Positions 12,801 through 24,902 of a DNA stretch of 64,000 nucleotides are shown here, piece by piece. The stretch is from Membranipora membranacea (Eukaryota; Bryozoa; Gymnolaemata; Cheilostomatida; Membraniporidae): NCBI GenBank assembly GCA_914767715.1, contig OU612074.1:6713501-6777500 (forward strand), in the 5' to 3' direction. Each line of letters starts with the position of its first letter. Position 1 is the first letter of the stretch. Both the position numbers and the translations under genes were made by a program. The notes under the pieces are model-generated. The model saw only the letters and a program-made list of their open reading frames with translations. It did no database searches and was not told the DNA's origin.

Positions 12801-15800
12801 TCAGGCATCACGAGATATGTTTATCAGAACTCTCAGGGTAAGTAGTTCTGCCTTTAAATACAGAGCTCTGATTGGTTACATGGACATTGATCAGAAATGG
12901 CTTTTGTATTCAAGCCTCAGGTCAATTGTGCAAGTGCTTAAAACATGAGGAGTCAGTTTGGTAATCTTTCTCTAAAGTGTGAGATTTTGTAATTGTAGGG
13001 GGAGCTAAAATGCTCACTGAACTCCACCACAATCTGCTCACACTTTGCCACCACTTGTGTTGATAATGCAATGATAAACTTTGTGACGCTACCAGAATCT
13101 ACCGAAGCTCAACAAGTCTGCCAGTAAGTATCTATGTCCTGACCATCCATTACAGGCCCATAGTTGTAGGGAAGACAGGGATGCATTGCCTCCCGTAGTA
13201 TGCTGAACGAGGTGGCCTCAAGTGGACACTCCATGTCAGATTCAGCTTATTTGAGACTTACATTTGCTAGTAATATCCCGTTTTGAGGCTCGGGCTTTAC
13301 ACTCAAGGATTTTTGCCTCCCATACCAGTTTTTCCTTCTTTTAAAACTACGGCTGTACATTAAACTTTTTTATTTGGAGAATCACCAAAGCAATATAGAA
13401 ATTCATAGTATTAGTATCAATATACAGATTATATCCTATATTTACTGAACGTTTATCACTCATTTTCATTTTTCCAACATTAGGGCTCTAGTTGATCTGA
13501 GAGGTTGTTTTAATAGCTCTGCTACTGGCACACTATCCAATGGACAAAGTACGGTAGAGCAGGTCTGCAGGAGTGAATTACAGTGTGTAAATTGATGTCC
13601 CACAGAAATTATTTGTTTCCCTGTTTTCTAATAAACAGTTACGGTGCCGATCAGTGAAAATCATCTACCAGGAGTCATCCTCTTTTGCATCATTAGAACA
13701 TAACTCGCTTCGATCATTCACTTTGTGGCCCGATACTGTCAGCGTTCTAGTTGGTCTCAATCTTAATCGAATTTTGTTTGGTAAACTTCATAGAATCCTG
13801 ATCAAACTCCAAACCTACTAGTCTTAAATCTTTGCTTTTCCTCCCGGTGTAACAGTCGAAGCTCACTTAGTGATTGTAACCTCAGAGGTTCATACGACGT
13901 CACCATTGTTAACATGTATATGCTGACTGCAGTCTCAGCTGATCCTCAGAGGATTGATCAGCGGTTTCAACCTCAGTGCAGAAGGGCTTGCATGATCTCA
14001 CATTACTAACATTGATGTGTGTATAAAAACTAATTGAGGATCTGCTGAGTAGTTTGCAACCGCGTCAGTGTGTTTAGACAATAAAGGTGATGAATTTTGA
14101 CAACTGAAATAATGGGAGTACTGATCAGAGTAGGACACACTGTATTTAAACCTCATTGAAATCTATTTAATCCTCGAGAAACATTTTGTTTTGCTGTGGA
14201 ATTTTGCTGCAAATCATTTTTACCTGATAGACAGTTGGGGGAGGGGGCTTGGGTCTGTCGATCAAATCTTCTTATGGCAAGATAATGGGACTGCTATCAC
14301 TCTAATCTCTAGGCAATGTGGCTTGCATTTAATCTTTTTACTTTCTTTCTTTTACAAAAATAACAAACGGACCAAACATGTAAACAGAACCTAATGAATT
14401 GGAGTGGTTAATCATACTTGGAGTGAATCAGAAGTTTCAAGCAAAATCAACAATCTGATAATAATTCAATGTGAACATTTTTTTTCACCAGGACTATACA
14501 GTTTTATATGGATAAGGTCAGTACATATCACTCACAAGTAGGCTGTGATACTGAGACCTCTAATACTTGGACAGAGCTGTGTCCAGGTGGTCACGTCAAC
14601 CATGAGGCTGTACTACCAGGAGTTGTACAACCAGGTGATACAGAGCAAGAAGATGAAGATGATATCGGCCTCCAACCAGCTAATGCTCTATATGGTGAGT
14701 GGCCGCTGTCATTTACTTATTTTTGGATCAATAAAAAAAAGTGAATCATTTGTTTACATCATCTGTCTGTTTTGTAAGCATTGCGTTAATGAGTTAGCAA
14801 GACTTCTGATATACACAAGCCTAGAGAAAGTGCCCAAAAAGATAATTTTTACAATTTTCTTTGACGAGGTAAGGAAAAAATAATGGGTACAAAAAACCAT
14901 ACGAGCTTGATTGACATCCACTGCCAGAGTTTAATTCTATATTTAATAACATCCGAGTATCCAATGTTCCGAAACTTCTTATTTATCAATAGATTTAGAA
15001 GGCGTTGCAGCTTCCTGTCCCACCTGTCAGACTCTCTATACAGACATTAACAATATAACCTGTCTGGAGCTGTCAGCTTTGATGGACTGTCTTAATGAAT
15101 ACACAACAAACTGTGCCTCCGCTGATCATCAAGAGCAACTTGTGTGAGTAGATTCATACACCATATGGTGTAATTTCGTAGTATAGATGCGCTTAAAGGA
15201 TGAGATTGCAACTAACTTTTTGCTATGATCACCTTGAGTGATAAGGAAGGAATAAAAGTGTCCTGCTAGATCCATAAGTGTCTTGCAAAACTGATGATTT
15301 GGCTGGTTGAGGCATTTTTACCTCGACCTATGCTACTTAAGTGGACTGACAAAGGTGTGGGACTCGGACATTGAATAACACTGAGTGTGTCATTGAGCCA
15401 GCTCGCTACACGGACATTGCGATTTAAAGCATCCCTGTATCACTGATTGTAAATTTGTGTTATCTCTCTTGTAGCAAAAATGCTCATGCTCAGAGGCTGT
15501 TCAAGAAAGTCTGTGATCCTGTCTGCCCTATGATTGAGTCTAAACAATGTATGGATGGATTTGTGGTGAGTGAAAACATAGAAGAAAAGTTCCCTGCTAT
15601 TCAATAGATGATGCAATCCTATTCTAGACAAATTCGATAATTGAACTAACGGTCTATATTTCAAGTTTTCCATGCCCGCTGATGGTGATGACAACCTGCA
15701 ACAAAGTTATTAGACCTTGTTTTGATGAAGTTGAGTTTGGATATCAAAGACTTATTTCCAAAGAACACCAAAGAATTATTTTCCACTGTGTTCTATCGCC

Positions 15801-18713
15801 ACTGATAATGGACAGCCTCAGTAGACATAACCAAGTTATGAAAATTGTAATATTTTTTCTCAGGCTGATGAAGGATTTATCCCATGTTCAGACCTGTCAG
15901 ACTACAGACAGTGTGTGGTCGATGCTATGAGCAGCTATGAGGGCTGTACTGAGCAGGGACTCTGTTCTGAAGGATCAGCTTATTACCATGCGGAGGTTCA
16001 CTACCTTCATTCACTCAGGTACTTCAGACAGGCTGAAACTGACAACTTGTAAAACCTGTGTACTTATGAACTTTTTTGGTATCGATCGGTATTGTCCTCC
16101 ATTTTGCCTCACTGCTGTCATTTAGAGAGATGTGTGCCCATAAAATGTCAATTCTGAAATGAAACCCTCAAACAGTTATTGTTGAGCTATTAAGAATTCT
16201 ATGAGCACACAATTTCTTGGATGAGAGCGGTGGTGCAGGCATCAGTATGTATTATAGGTTTGTTTTGATGTGGTTGATATAAGCAAGCCTTGATATAAGG
16301 TATGTAAATGGACTTTTTTCACCTCTATACTGATCATTCCTGGGTTTGAATCTTGTTTGATAGTAGCTTGGTAGCCGTTTTCATATGCAACAAATTGCAG
16401 TAAAAAATAGTGCTTGGATTTTTGTTTTCTACGAACGCTACTAATTACTTTCATATCTTAATATGCTAACAGAGGTAATTTGTGTTTGTTTCATTGTAAG
16501 ATGTGACATACAAGACAGTGATGACAGCTGTCTAGAGGCAATTGATGATGCATGCTGGAGTCCAACGATAAGAGAAAATCTAGTTAATATGAACGCCTTC
16601 ATGACTGTAGAAACGTTTTGTGGGTAAGTTAGTACATTGCTGACTGATAATGCAAACAAATCAAATAATCCTCTTTATTGGAGTAACAAAATATAAATAT
16701 CATTGACTGAACCCATTCTTCAGCTTTCTGATCGAGCTTGTTTTGCACTCAAGGGAAGTTTTGATAAACTTGAGACAATATTCAGTGAGTGGAATTGTGG
16801 CATTTGTTTGAAACTCTTAACAGGGGTTATTAGTTGTCTGATTTTTATTACAGAATGTTGGACACGTTTGAGGATTGTACCACTAAAGCTGTGTTATCAG
16901 AAGTGAACCTCATGAATGGTGACTCAGCCTCTACACCATGTCAGGGACAGGCCGACTCAGTCGGTACCTTCACACAAAGAATACTCACCTCATATAACAG
17001 AACAGTCTGCTCCAGACCAGCTGATCATATCTGGGGTGGAGTTTGTAACACAATGATACCTCAACATTCCAATGAGGAAAGTAAGTGTTCATTGATATCT
17101 CACAACCATAGAGGTGTGATTTTTGTGTTATGTAGACTTTGTCCAAATAATTTTTCTCCCAAATGAGTAAAACAAGTGAATGCTCAACACTTTCTCTTGG
17201 TATACAGCAGCAATATTCAGATACAAAATCCAAAAATGACTGTTTTGATGAATTGGAGAGGCTGTTGTTACTGCGAACACTGATTAGGTTTCTGCACCTT
17301 GTAACAAACCATCTGTTTTGTTTTGCAGCTATGCAGCATCAAGTGTCCGTTGAGATATCACTTGACGCTGATTATACTACAGTGGTAGGTGACAACTCTG
17401 ATGAAGTGATCAAACAGCTAAAGGCTCAGTTGGCTTCCCTACTAGGAGTACCAGTCGAAAAACTCCAGAACATGAAAATAACTCCAGGTTTGTAATGTTG
17501 TGAAAGACATCTTAGGTGATAAAACTGCTCAAAAAAGAGCGTGGCGATACACAAGCTGGAATAGGAGTGAAGAAATAGGAGAGGTATACACCCAAGGGTG
17601 CTGGGGGCTGGAACAATCAACAATGAAAACTCCCCCAGTGGGACTCAAACCCACAACTCCTGCGGCACTAATCGCCTGGCAGTGAATAGCAAGCGCTAAC
17701 CGATTGCGCCATCTCACCATCCCCAAAAAAGAATGGGTCTATGGCGCTAATTAGATAGCCCGCTATTCACAACTCGGAGTTGTGTTCTCTCAGCCCACAG
17801 CACATTCCAATCCACCATTGCCACCTTATGAAACACAGCGTACGTGTTAGGGTTATTGGCCTTACATGGCCCATTGCTGGGACCCCGTGTAGTAGGTTTA
17901 GCTGTCTTTCCAGCTTGTCAGCATGTCTTTCAATGCTGTCACATGTCTTTCCATGAGTCAGTCAGTAGACAAGTACACAGGAGAGGTATACACCCGAGGG
18001 TGCTGGGGGCTGGAACAATCAACAATGAAAGCTCCCCCAGTGGTAAGAGTAAATGTAAACACTCATTTGAAATATTGAGACAGCAGAAATAATTTCATCG
18101 GAAATTGAGATGTCATTTGAATTGTCACCCTTTGTATGAGTCCTGGGTCATGAACTAATTCAGAATCGTTTTGACTTTTACAGGAAGTATAAAAATAGAG
18201 TTCGATCTGATCACCACAGAATCAGGAGAAGTCAACTCCACACAAACAGCGCTGAATAATCCCCTGCCTCCTTTAGTTATAAATGGTCAATCATATGATT
18301 CAGAGGTTACATCTATATTGACTGTGTCACAAACACCGATCTCTACAACAGCTTCATCTACTACTAACTCAACTACATCTACTAGTGACACAATTACAAC
18401 TACTACAGCCGTACCAAAATCATCAGATCATACAGAAGCTAGCACAGCTGATGATAAAGATAGTACTATCACGCCACATGTATCTACATCAACATCAATG
18501 GAGGATGACTCCTCTAATAATATGGATGATGACACTTATTTGACAGAGAAAATAAAAACAACAGAGAATCCTGAGTCAGACAACTCCGGACCAAAACCTG
18601 CTAAGGATGCATCTGTAGACAGTTCTGCCACACTGACATACAGTAGCTCATCAATATCAGTTACTCTAACATTATTGTCATTAGTGCATATATTTTATGA
18701 TAGTTCAATATAA
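3870..18713 (+). CDS. Large Cys-rich modular extracellular protein, probably GPI-anchored
   Basis: Exons read by splice signal and phase: 6111-6273, 6658-6794, 7685-7768, 8117-8213, 8556-8731, 8994-9072, 9539-9775, 10069-10175, 10331-10552, 10796-10874, 11263-11438, 11694-11862, 12233-12360, 12665-12837, 12999-13123, 13484-13582, 13856-13975, 14492-14694, 14993-15143, 15475-15565, 15864-16018, 16501-16623, 16854-17080, 17329-17487, 18184-18713. Every junction from 6111 to the stop keeps frame with GT-AG borders, which is strong evidence for a real gene. An earlier exon, 3870-3945 (CHMADALYCENL), is likely, but the link to 6111 and the signal-peptide exon were not found; 4727-4768 is a possible small exon. 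The product (about 1,360 visible residues) has repeated modules of 4-8 cysteines, many N-x-S/T sites, Thr-rich linkers and a C-terminal stalk. It acts outside the cell or at its surface. I do not recognise the Cys module; nematode DUF19-like secreted domains are only a loose analogy. The least certain borders are 13582 and 13975. Confidence 0.75.
5233..5311 (-). tRNA. tRNA-Gln(CTG)-like gene or pseudogene with a 7-nt T-arm duplication
   Basis: The minus strand reads as a near-perfect animal tRNA-Gln. The acceptor stem is GGTTCTA pairing with TAGGACC, the D arm contains TGGTGTAATGGTTAGCA, the anticodon stem is CAGGA/TCCTG with loop anticodon CTG, and the T stem is CCGAG/CTCGG. The T loop should be seven bases (TTCAAGT), but CTCAAGT is repeated, giving a 14-base loop and a total of 79 bases. 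All stems are otherwise intact, so the duplication is recent or the copy is a young pseudogene. It lies in an intron of the Cys-rich gene, antisense to it. Confidence 0.75.
7685..7768 (+). other. Thr/Ala-rich mucin-like linker exon of the Cys-rich gene
   Basis: This symmetric phase 1-1 exon codes 28 residues with no cysteine, beginning ADFSTTSTSTTTPEPTT and then Ala-rich. It looks like an O-glycosylated spacer between Cys modules. An exon that begins and ends in the same phase can be gained or skipped without changing frame, so alternative splicing is possible. Confidence 0.6.
17329..18713 (+). other. SEA-like domain, Thr/Ser stalk and hydrophobic C-terminus of the Cys-rich gene
   Basis: Exons 17329-17487 and 18184-18713 code a Cys-free region. 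It starts QVSVEISLDADYTTV, continues QLASLLGVPVEKLQNMKI and, across the junction, PGSIKIEFDL. The alternating beta/alpha pattern and the PGS-hydrophobic strand recall SEA-like ferredoxin folds. About 100 Thr/Ser-rich residues follow, then a final hydrophobic stretch (ISVTLTLLSLVHIFY) next to the stop with no basic cytoplasmic tail, which suggests a GPI-attachment signal more than a transmembrane anchor. A possible polyadenylation signal, AATAAA, lies at 18880-18885. Confidence 0.5.
17577..18043 (-). repeat. tRNA-derived SINE-like repeat with flanking 65-bp direct copies, intronic
   Basis: On the minus strand, from about 17727 down, there is an RNA polymerase III A-box-like TGGCGCAATCGG and a B-box-like GGTTTGAGTCCC, as in a SINE head derived from a tRNA. 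The adjoining stretch at about 17577-17641 (containing GGTGCTGGGGGCTGG on the + strand) recurs at 17980-18043. The whole lies between the last two exons of the Cys-rich gene. No intact tRNA fold was seen. Confidence 0.55.
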
Positions 18714-19141
18714 AGGATACAGTGCATAGAAATGTCTTCCCTTTATGACACAGTGATACTCTTTTTGACCTGTATTTTAACTCACACTTGATCAGAACAT
18801 TTACATTATGCTGTGCTGCAAACAAGGAAATCAGTCCACGAAGCGTTTTACATTGCTGTCGTTCGACTCTTCATGATATAATAAAAGATGTAACAATACA
18901 TTGTGAAAAACTCATCCAGTACACATGCGTAATAAGTTAATCGTTTTGCCAGTATTATTTTTTATAAAGCGATAGGTTGTATTATCTACTGGCTGCTTTA
19001 TCAGGTAAAAGCTAAGTTAGAAAGCGCTGAAACAACGAGTAGGTTAGAATACTACATATTAATGTATCAGATATGCTCTTATTGATCTAGAATACTTAAT
19101 ATGTGGGTGTTTTACTTGTGGATACATCGGAAAAATTAGTC
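18714..19141. other. Convergent intergenic gap between two gene 3' ends
   Basis: This is the space between the + strand Cys-rich gene and the - strand lectin gene. It holds the AATAAA at 18880-18885, placed to serve the upstream gene, and no reading frame of note. Confidence 0.6.
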
Positions 19142-21461
19142 TTAGAACGGTTTTTGACAAATAAAATACTTGGAGGTGTTACAATCGACTCCACTATCAT
19201 TATTTGCGTGCCAACCTCTACCACTATCATCAACCCGGTATTCTAAGCAGTCAGCCCCAGCATGATACTGATACCATTGTGAACCAGAACTTCCATTTGC
19301 AGGAACTCGTCTTGTTGTGATGCCCATCCAGTAGAAAACTCCAGATACTTTCTTAGCACCAATCCACCAGTCTCTAAATGTACTTTCTGAAAGAAAGCAG
19401 TTTTAAATTTTCTAATAGTAGCTTCAGTATGTAATTTTTCTTACTCTGCATTAGATAGAAAAATCATTACAGAGGTTTTAGCATTTGAATGAACAAAAAT
19501 CAATCATGTCAGCAGATAAGCTTCATACTAAAACAATCTTTTGTATTTCAGTGTAAGCCAAACTTCAGTTTACTGTGAAGACCATGACAATGAAAGGGAC
19601 ATCATTGTTACAACATTAAATGATTGAAACTGATAACGGAACATTGGGGAACATACCTTGGGAATAAAGATATTCTCCAAACTTCTTAGACGTATATTTA
19701 GAGTTGAAGGTTAGAAGATATGCTCCTTGATTTTCACAGTACTGCTTAGCTGATGCCCAACTACGACCAAAACTTGGAATGTAGATACATTTGCCCTCAA
19801 CAATTCTGTAAGGTAATGGGCATCTATCTACAATAAGAAAACAGTGACTGGTTTAAGTTTATCTTGTTATAATGTCCTGAATTCACTTGCATAGTTTTGA
19901 TGAAATCCTCAGCATTTATTTAGTTTTGCCTGTTTGAAATTCTGAATGGTATGCACAAAATTTTCGCTGCAAGGCCAAAGGATCACATTGTAGTTGTAAA
20001 TGAGAGCTTATATATATACTTTTATTGTCATTCTACATCATCTTTAGGAATGTTTTTCATGCAGTGACAGAACAAAAAAGAAAAAACTTAAGCGGAGAGA
20101 AAAAATACTCAAGTAACAAGAATTAATAGGATATAAACGGCTTACATTAATAGTACATTAATTAATAGTACATTAATAGCTTACATTAATAGAATTAATA
20201 GCTTACATATTAATATATTTTTATATAATAAACACCTTTCCAAAACATGGATGTTGCATTGAAATAATGTACTGGGAGAACCAGCAGCTCCAACAGCACC
20301 CGCATATCCATTTCTACCATTAGATCCGGGGACACCATCTCTACCATCAGCACCACGCGAGCCAATGGGACCTATTGAACCGGGGATACCTTGCTGTCCA
20401 TCTGAACCATCTGTGCCATTGCGCCCATCTTCGCCTGCAAGGCCTGGAGGGCCAACTTCACCTTGGGGACCTATTGGACCTTGGGAACCATCAAAACCAT
20501 CTGTGCCATTCTTTCCATCTTCACCGGCTGGACCGGGTAGACCAATCGGGCCGGGAGAACCGGGTGACCCATCTGAACCAGGGGGGCCAGCTTCACCAGC
20601 AGGACCAGGGACTCCAGGCGCACCAGCCTGACCCCTCTGTACATTTGATATAACTGAAAAATAAAAATCACCACCAACATCAGGCAAACGCAAACGGTTT
20701 ATTTAGAACAAAGAATTAAGTTGGGGTGTGCTGACAGTCCGACCTTTATCAGTAGAATCATAGAGGTGATCAGTGCAGAGCATTGATCATTGGACTTTGA
20801 ATTTTTCTGTAAAGGAAAAACTTTCAAAATCTCACCATGTACATTTATCACTGATTGGAGCTCATCATCAACAACTTGTTCACTGATTGGTTCCTCAACA
20901 GCCTGGCGTTTAGACATTATGTGCGGTTGCTCATGTTGTTCTGTAACTGCGAGCTGAAATCATAAACATTGTGGAAGAGATAAATGACGGAAAAAGATAG
21001 CATGGAAACATAGAATGAACCATAACTGCATTTATGAACTGAATCTAAGTTCTTTGACGCAGGCTTCCCTTGATGGGAAAGCACACAATGAGTGAGTTAT
21101 CAGACTACTGCTGTGATTGATATGATATGCCCGCTATAAGTAGTACACAAATTCATAAGGTTTATAATTGAAAATTAGAACTCTGCATCACCGTAGTGAT
21201 TTACAAAAATAATATTCGCTATTTTCTGTTGAGATATGTTTAACTTACCCTTGTAACAAGTTCAGCTACAAAATTTCGAGTTTGTGTCATCAGCTCTTCT
21301 AGTATAATGATACGACTATCAAAATCCTCTGATCTCTTTACTCTCTCTTCAAGGTGCATCAACCGAGTCTCGATATCTGAATGGCCATCAGGTAAGTTAG
21401 CTGCTGAACCAATGGAGGCACAGTACACAACTGCTACTACCACCAACACAATGGAATTCAT
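19142..21461 (-). CDS. Secreted collagen-domain C-type lectin (collectin-like)
   Basis: Five coding exons join in frame with GT-AG borders: 21249-21461, 20836-20953, 20273-20653, 19657-19827, 19142-19386, giving 375 residues. The product has a signal peptide (MNSIVLVVVAVVYCASIGSA), a coiled-coil-like heptad stretch (about residues 30-70), a linker with an SKR basic site, about 35 Gly-X-Y triplets with GRDG/GEDG-type charged repeats (about 115-235), and a C-type lectin domain with six cysteines, the pattern of the long form (RC, KC, YC, DC, DC, IC). Known relatives are oligomeric secreted sugar or pathogen binders. The coiled coil lies before the collagen region; in vertebrate collectins it follows. 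No EPN or QPD motif is visible, so classical calcium-dependent mannose or galactose binding is doubtful. The exon 1 acceptor at about 21468 implies an untranslated first exon upstream. Confidence 0.88.
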
Positions 21462-22202
21462 TTTGCCTGTAAGCATAATGTATACAATCGTTTATCAGAG
21501 ATGTTTTCCTTAGAACTTGAGGGTCCAAAACCAAAAATCAATTGCGTCTGACCCAGTAGGGAACACATGCAGAGTTTATTCTTGTTTTATATTTTTTATA
21601 TTTTTATGTTTTTTATTGAAGGAAATCAAGTTATCCAAAAAGCTAGTTACTGGTAGTTGCCATGTGGTTATTTTAGAAGCTCACGCAGAAGCGATATGTA
21701 TTAATAAATTTTCTTGTATGTAAATGGTATTTATGAATCACATTGCTAAATCCTACCAAAACCCTATGGTTGATTGTGAAGGTATCAGCCCTTTAAGGTG
21801 GATATAACTGCTTTATCAATAACGGTCATCCCTAAAGGATGTCAAACATAATTAAAGTGACCACTATACAGGTCATAAGAAAAATTGGTTCATTGTAAAG
21901 TCACAGTCACTAATTGTACTTATATACCAATAATTGAATCATATAACTTGTGAATGCTTTGAGTTTATATAGAAATTCTGAGTTCAAAATAAAAAAAGTT
22001 GTCAGCTAGATATAAAAAACATTGACGTTGATATTGTAAGTTACAAGAAGATAAGATTAAGGCAAGTTTTGCGCATGCGTTATCAAAGGTTTTAATAATG
22101 AGAAAAGCACCATTCATATGTTCACTGCAACATTCAGACTCTCCTTTACGCGCTATTATTAACATATTAGCCTTCTCATACCAAATTTCCAAAATCACTC
22201 AC

Positions 22203-22480
22203 AGGAATGACCTTGACAAAAGGGAATACTGTTTCTAGAGTCAGGAGCTGTAATTGAATTTTTTGAAATGTGATTGGGCTATTTTCCATCCATTCACTGC
22301 TCTTTCTTCTCTACAAACATCAATTTCAACTCATTTGAGCAGCATAGAACTTTCATTTCTTCTGTTATTAACATCATAACAACAAAAAATTTGACATTGG
22401 ATAATCACTGCTGTCAATTGGACATGACAGATCTTTGGCAGTAAAAAGTTAGCTGTGAGTCAACTAAAAAGTGAAAACGA
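22203..22480. repeat. 275-bp dispersed repeat, copy 1
   Basis: Matches 22597-22873 and 24627-24902 over its whole length by eye, sharing blocks such as AAATGTGATTG, CATCCAATCAATG-like text, GGACATGACAG and GTGAGTCAACT. No open frame or terminal inverted repeat was recognised. Probably a local duplication or a short non-autonomous element. Confidence 0.6.
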
Positions 22481-22596
22481 CAAACATTTTAAAACCTTCC
22501 TTATTGCATATTGGAGAGAAGCACAATTCATAAAGTAACTCCTTTATGAGCTTTACTAAACATGGTTCATTGTCATACCTATAGCACAGACTTCAG

Positions 22597-22873
22597 TCAA
22601 TAACCTTGGCAAAAGGGAAAACTGATGCTGGAGTCAGAAAGATGTAATTGATATTATTGAAATGTGATTGCGCTATTTTCCATCCAATCAATGCACTTTC
22701 TTCTCTATAAACATCACTTTCAACTTATTTGACTAGCGTAACACATTCAGTTCTTCTGCTATTGACATCATAACAACAAAATATGTGATGTTAAATAATC
22801 ACTGCTGTCAATGGGACATGACAGATCTTTGGCAGCAAAAAGTAAGCTGTGAGTCAACTCAAAAGTGAAAACT
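22597..22873. repeat. 275-bp dispersed repeat, copy 2
   Basis: Second copy, about 120 bp beyond the first in the same orientation, so the two form a loose tandem pair. Confidence 0.6.
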
Positions 22874-23056
22874 ATAAACATTTCAAAACCTTCCTAATTG
22901 CATAGTGGTGTTGTTGAATATGTTATAGCATATCCACAACTGCTCTTGGTCTGCCAGAGAGGCAGTATACACAAGGATGATCTCATCAGGTTCTTAATAT
23001 CAATAGTTTAAACCTGCTGTCCCATGAAAATTGGTTTCAAATTTAGTTTTGAGATT

Positions 23057-23242
23057 TGTGATAAGTAGATACATTTGTCCTCAACAGTTTTGTAAGGTGA
23101 TGGGCTTTTATCTACAATAAAAAAACAGTGACTGGTTTTAGTTTATCTTGTTATAATGTCCTGAATTCACTTGCATAGTTTTAATGGAATCCTCAGCCTT
23201 TTTTAAAATTTTGCCTATCTGAAATTCTGAGTGGAATGCACG
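23057..23242 (-). pseudogene. Duplicated fragment of the lectin gene (start of exon 4 plus intron)
   Basis: This stretch matches 19770-19955 closely by eye. It contains the first part of the C-type lectin exon (the region coding CPLPYRIVEGKC), its acceptor and about 125 bp of upstream intron. Only this scrap is present, without the rest of the domain, so it is a non-functional partial duplication. Confidence 0.65.
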
Positions 23243-23699
23243 ACATCGTAACTGCATAGCATAGCATAGCAAAAGATGAATGATCTTCTCAGGTTTTTAA
23301 TATCAATAATTTTTATCTGCTGTCCCATAAAAATGAGTCTCAAATATAGTTTTGAGATTTTTGAGATTTTTTTCAGATTTTGATCTTCCACTATGGCCTT
23401 TTGGCCTATAAGTTATCATTAATTTTCCTACCATATGTTTATTTTTTATTTCCTGAGAGCAACCCGGTAATATTGTTTGCACTGAAATCTCACTTCCTTA
23501 CCAGCCACAAATACATATGCTGCACAAATATACAGATTTTCCAAAACTCTCAAACAGAGATTCAGAAAACATTATTGTTTGAATGTCAATACTATATCGC
23601 AGAATAAAAATCCTCACAAGGCCTTTGATTGATATTATAGGTACTTTTGAAGGCATATATATCCAATAATTTATAAGTATAGCTAGATAGCTAGTGGCT

Positions 23700-24060
23700 T
23701 GAAACAGGCATGTGGACCAATTTAAGCCACGCAACATATGCTTGTTATGTGGACAACAAAGACAGAATATTGGCATCAACTTTGCTTGGAGCAATCCACT
23801 GCTTGGCACAGGGTTGACACGCATGTTGATTAAAACTTCCAAGGTTGTACGATGTATTGGACTGAGATGGTACCATCTGGGTCAGCATTCTTTCGGAATC
23901 AACGAGCCAAGATTTTTTTAATGGAAAGTTCCTCCTTTCTTTTTTTGCTAGGATATAAGTTATTTGAATAACAGTTTGGCATGATTGGTTTTAGTATGAC
24001 ATTGTCATAAAATTGGCAATCAGGACAGGCTAAAATTGGCGGCATCTTGTATTGAATGTA
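23700..24060. repeat. Ancient repeat related to 25.5, 27.3 and their unit copies
   Basis: By eye it aligns with 25530-25820 and 27320-27670 through shared landmarks: TGATGCCAT/TGGTGCCATCTGGGTCAGCA, AAGTTCCTCCTTTC, GATAGGATATAA-like text and GACATTGACA-like text. Minus-strand frames of the copies give related peptides (KFADQDGT versus KFADPYGI; VDVTLKL versus VNVTLKA). This suggests a decayed coding element or exon family. Identity unknown. Confidence 0.4.
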
Positions 24061-24626
24061 CTACACTGATGTTTTATAAATAACCCTATTATAAAGCTTC
24101 AGATGATGGGTCAGCAGTAAATCATAGGATGTACGTGTTTAGACATTTTATCCCAAAAATGCCATATATCCCTTTATACTCGTGCAGATTATTTTGGGGT
24201 TGTGAAGTATTAGCTTTTTGTCGAGCACGCTCACAAAATGCCCCAATATAAGGCTGCAATAATATCTAGATACCCACCCTAAAAAGCCAAAATTAAGTGC
24301 TAGATTACGTAACGTAAATTTATAATGTTAAATCTGACTATACTGGCAAAATCTTTTTATTTAGTATGTGTCACTCAATTATTTCATGTCTGATTAGTAA
24401 GCATGATCAATGAGAACTATGTTATTGGGAAATCAATATTCCGGTTTTTTATTTATTTGAGACATTAATAGATGAATTTGATAAAGATCGCTTTTTTGAG
24501 ACACCAGGTTTTGCGCATGCCTATCAAAGGGAGAAGCAAAGAAGTCACTTTTAAAAATCAGCTTCTCGATTATGTGCTATCATTCAAATAATTTGTTCTC
24601 AAATCCCAATAGTATTTTTATGAGTC

Positions 24627-24902
24627 ACAGGCAATAACCTTGTCGAACTGTAGTGGTGATACTAGAGTCAGGAGCTGTAATTGATTTTATGGAAATGTGA
24701 TTGGACTATCTTCCATCCAATCAATGACCTTTCATCTCCACAAATATCACTTTCAACTCGTTTGACCGGCATGACACCTTCGTTTCTTCTGTTATTAATC
24801 TCATTATGAAAAATCAGCATGTTAGATAATCACGGCTGTCAATGGGACATGACAGGTCGTTGGCAGCAAAGAGCTAACTGTGAGTCAACTGAAAAGTGAA
24901 AA
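24627..24902. repeat. 275-bp dispersed repeat, copy 3
   Basis: Third copy in the same orientation, more diverged, about 1.7 kb away. The lectin-fragment copy (23057-23242) lies between copies 2 and 3. Confidence 0.55.

Noticed and set aside
20365-20653. Proline-rich + strand frames opposite the collagen exon
   Set aside because: Antisense of Gly-X-Y codons; the minus frame has splice phases and a lectin domain downstream.
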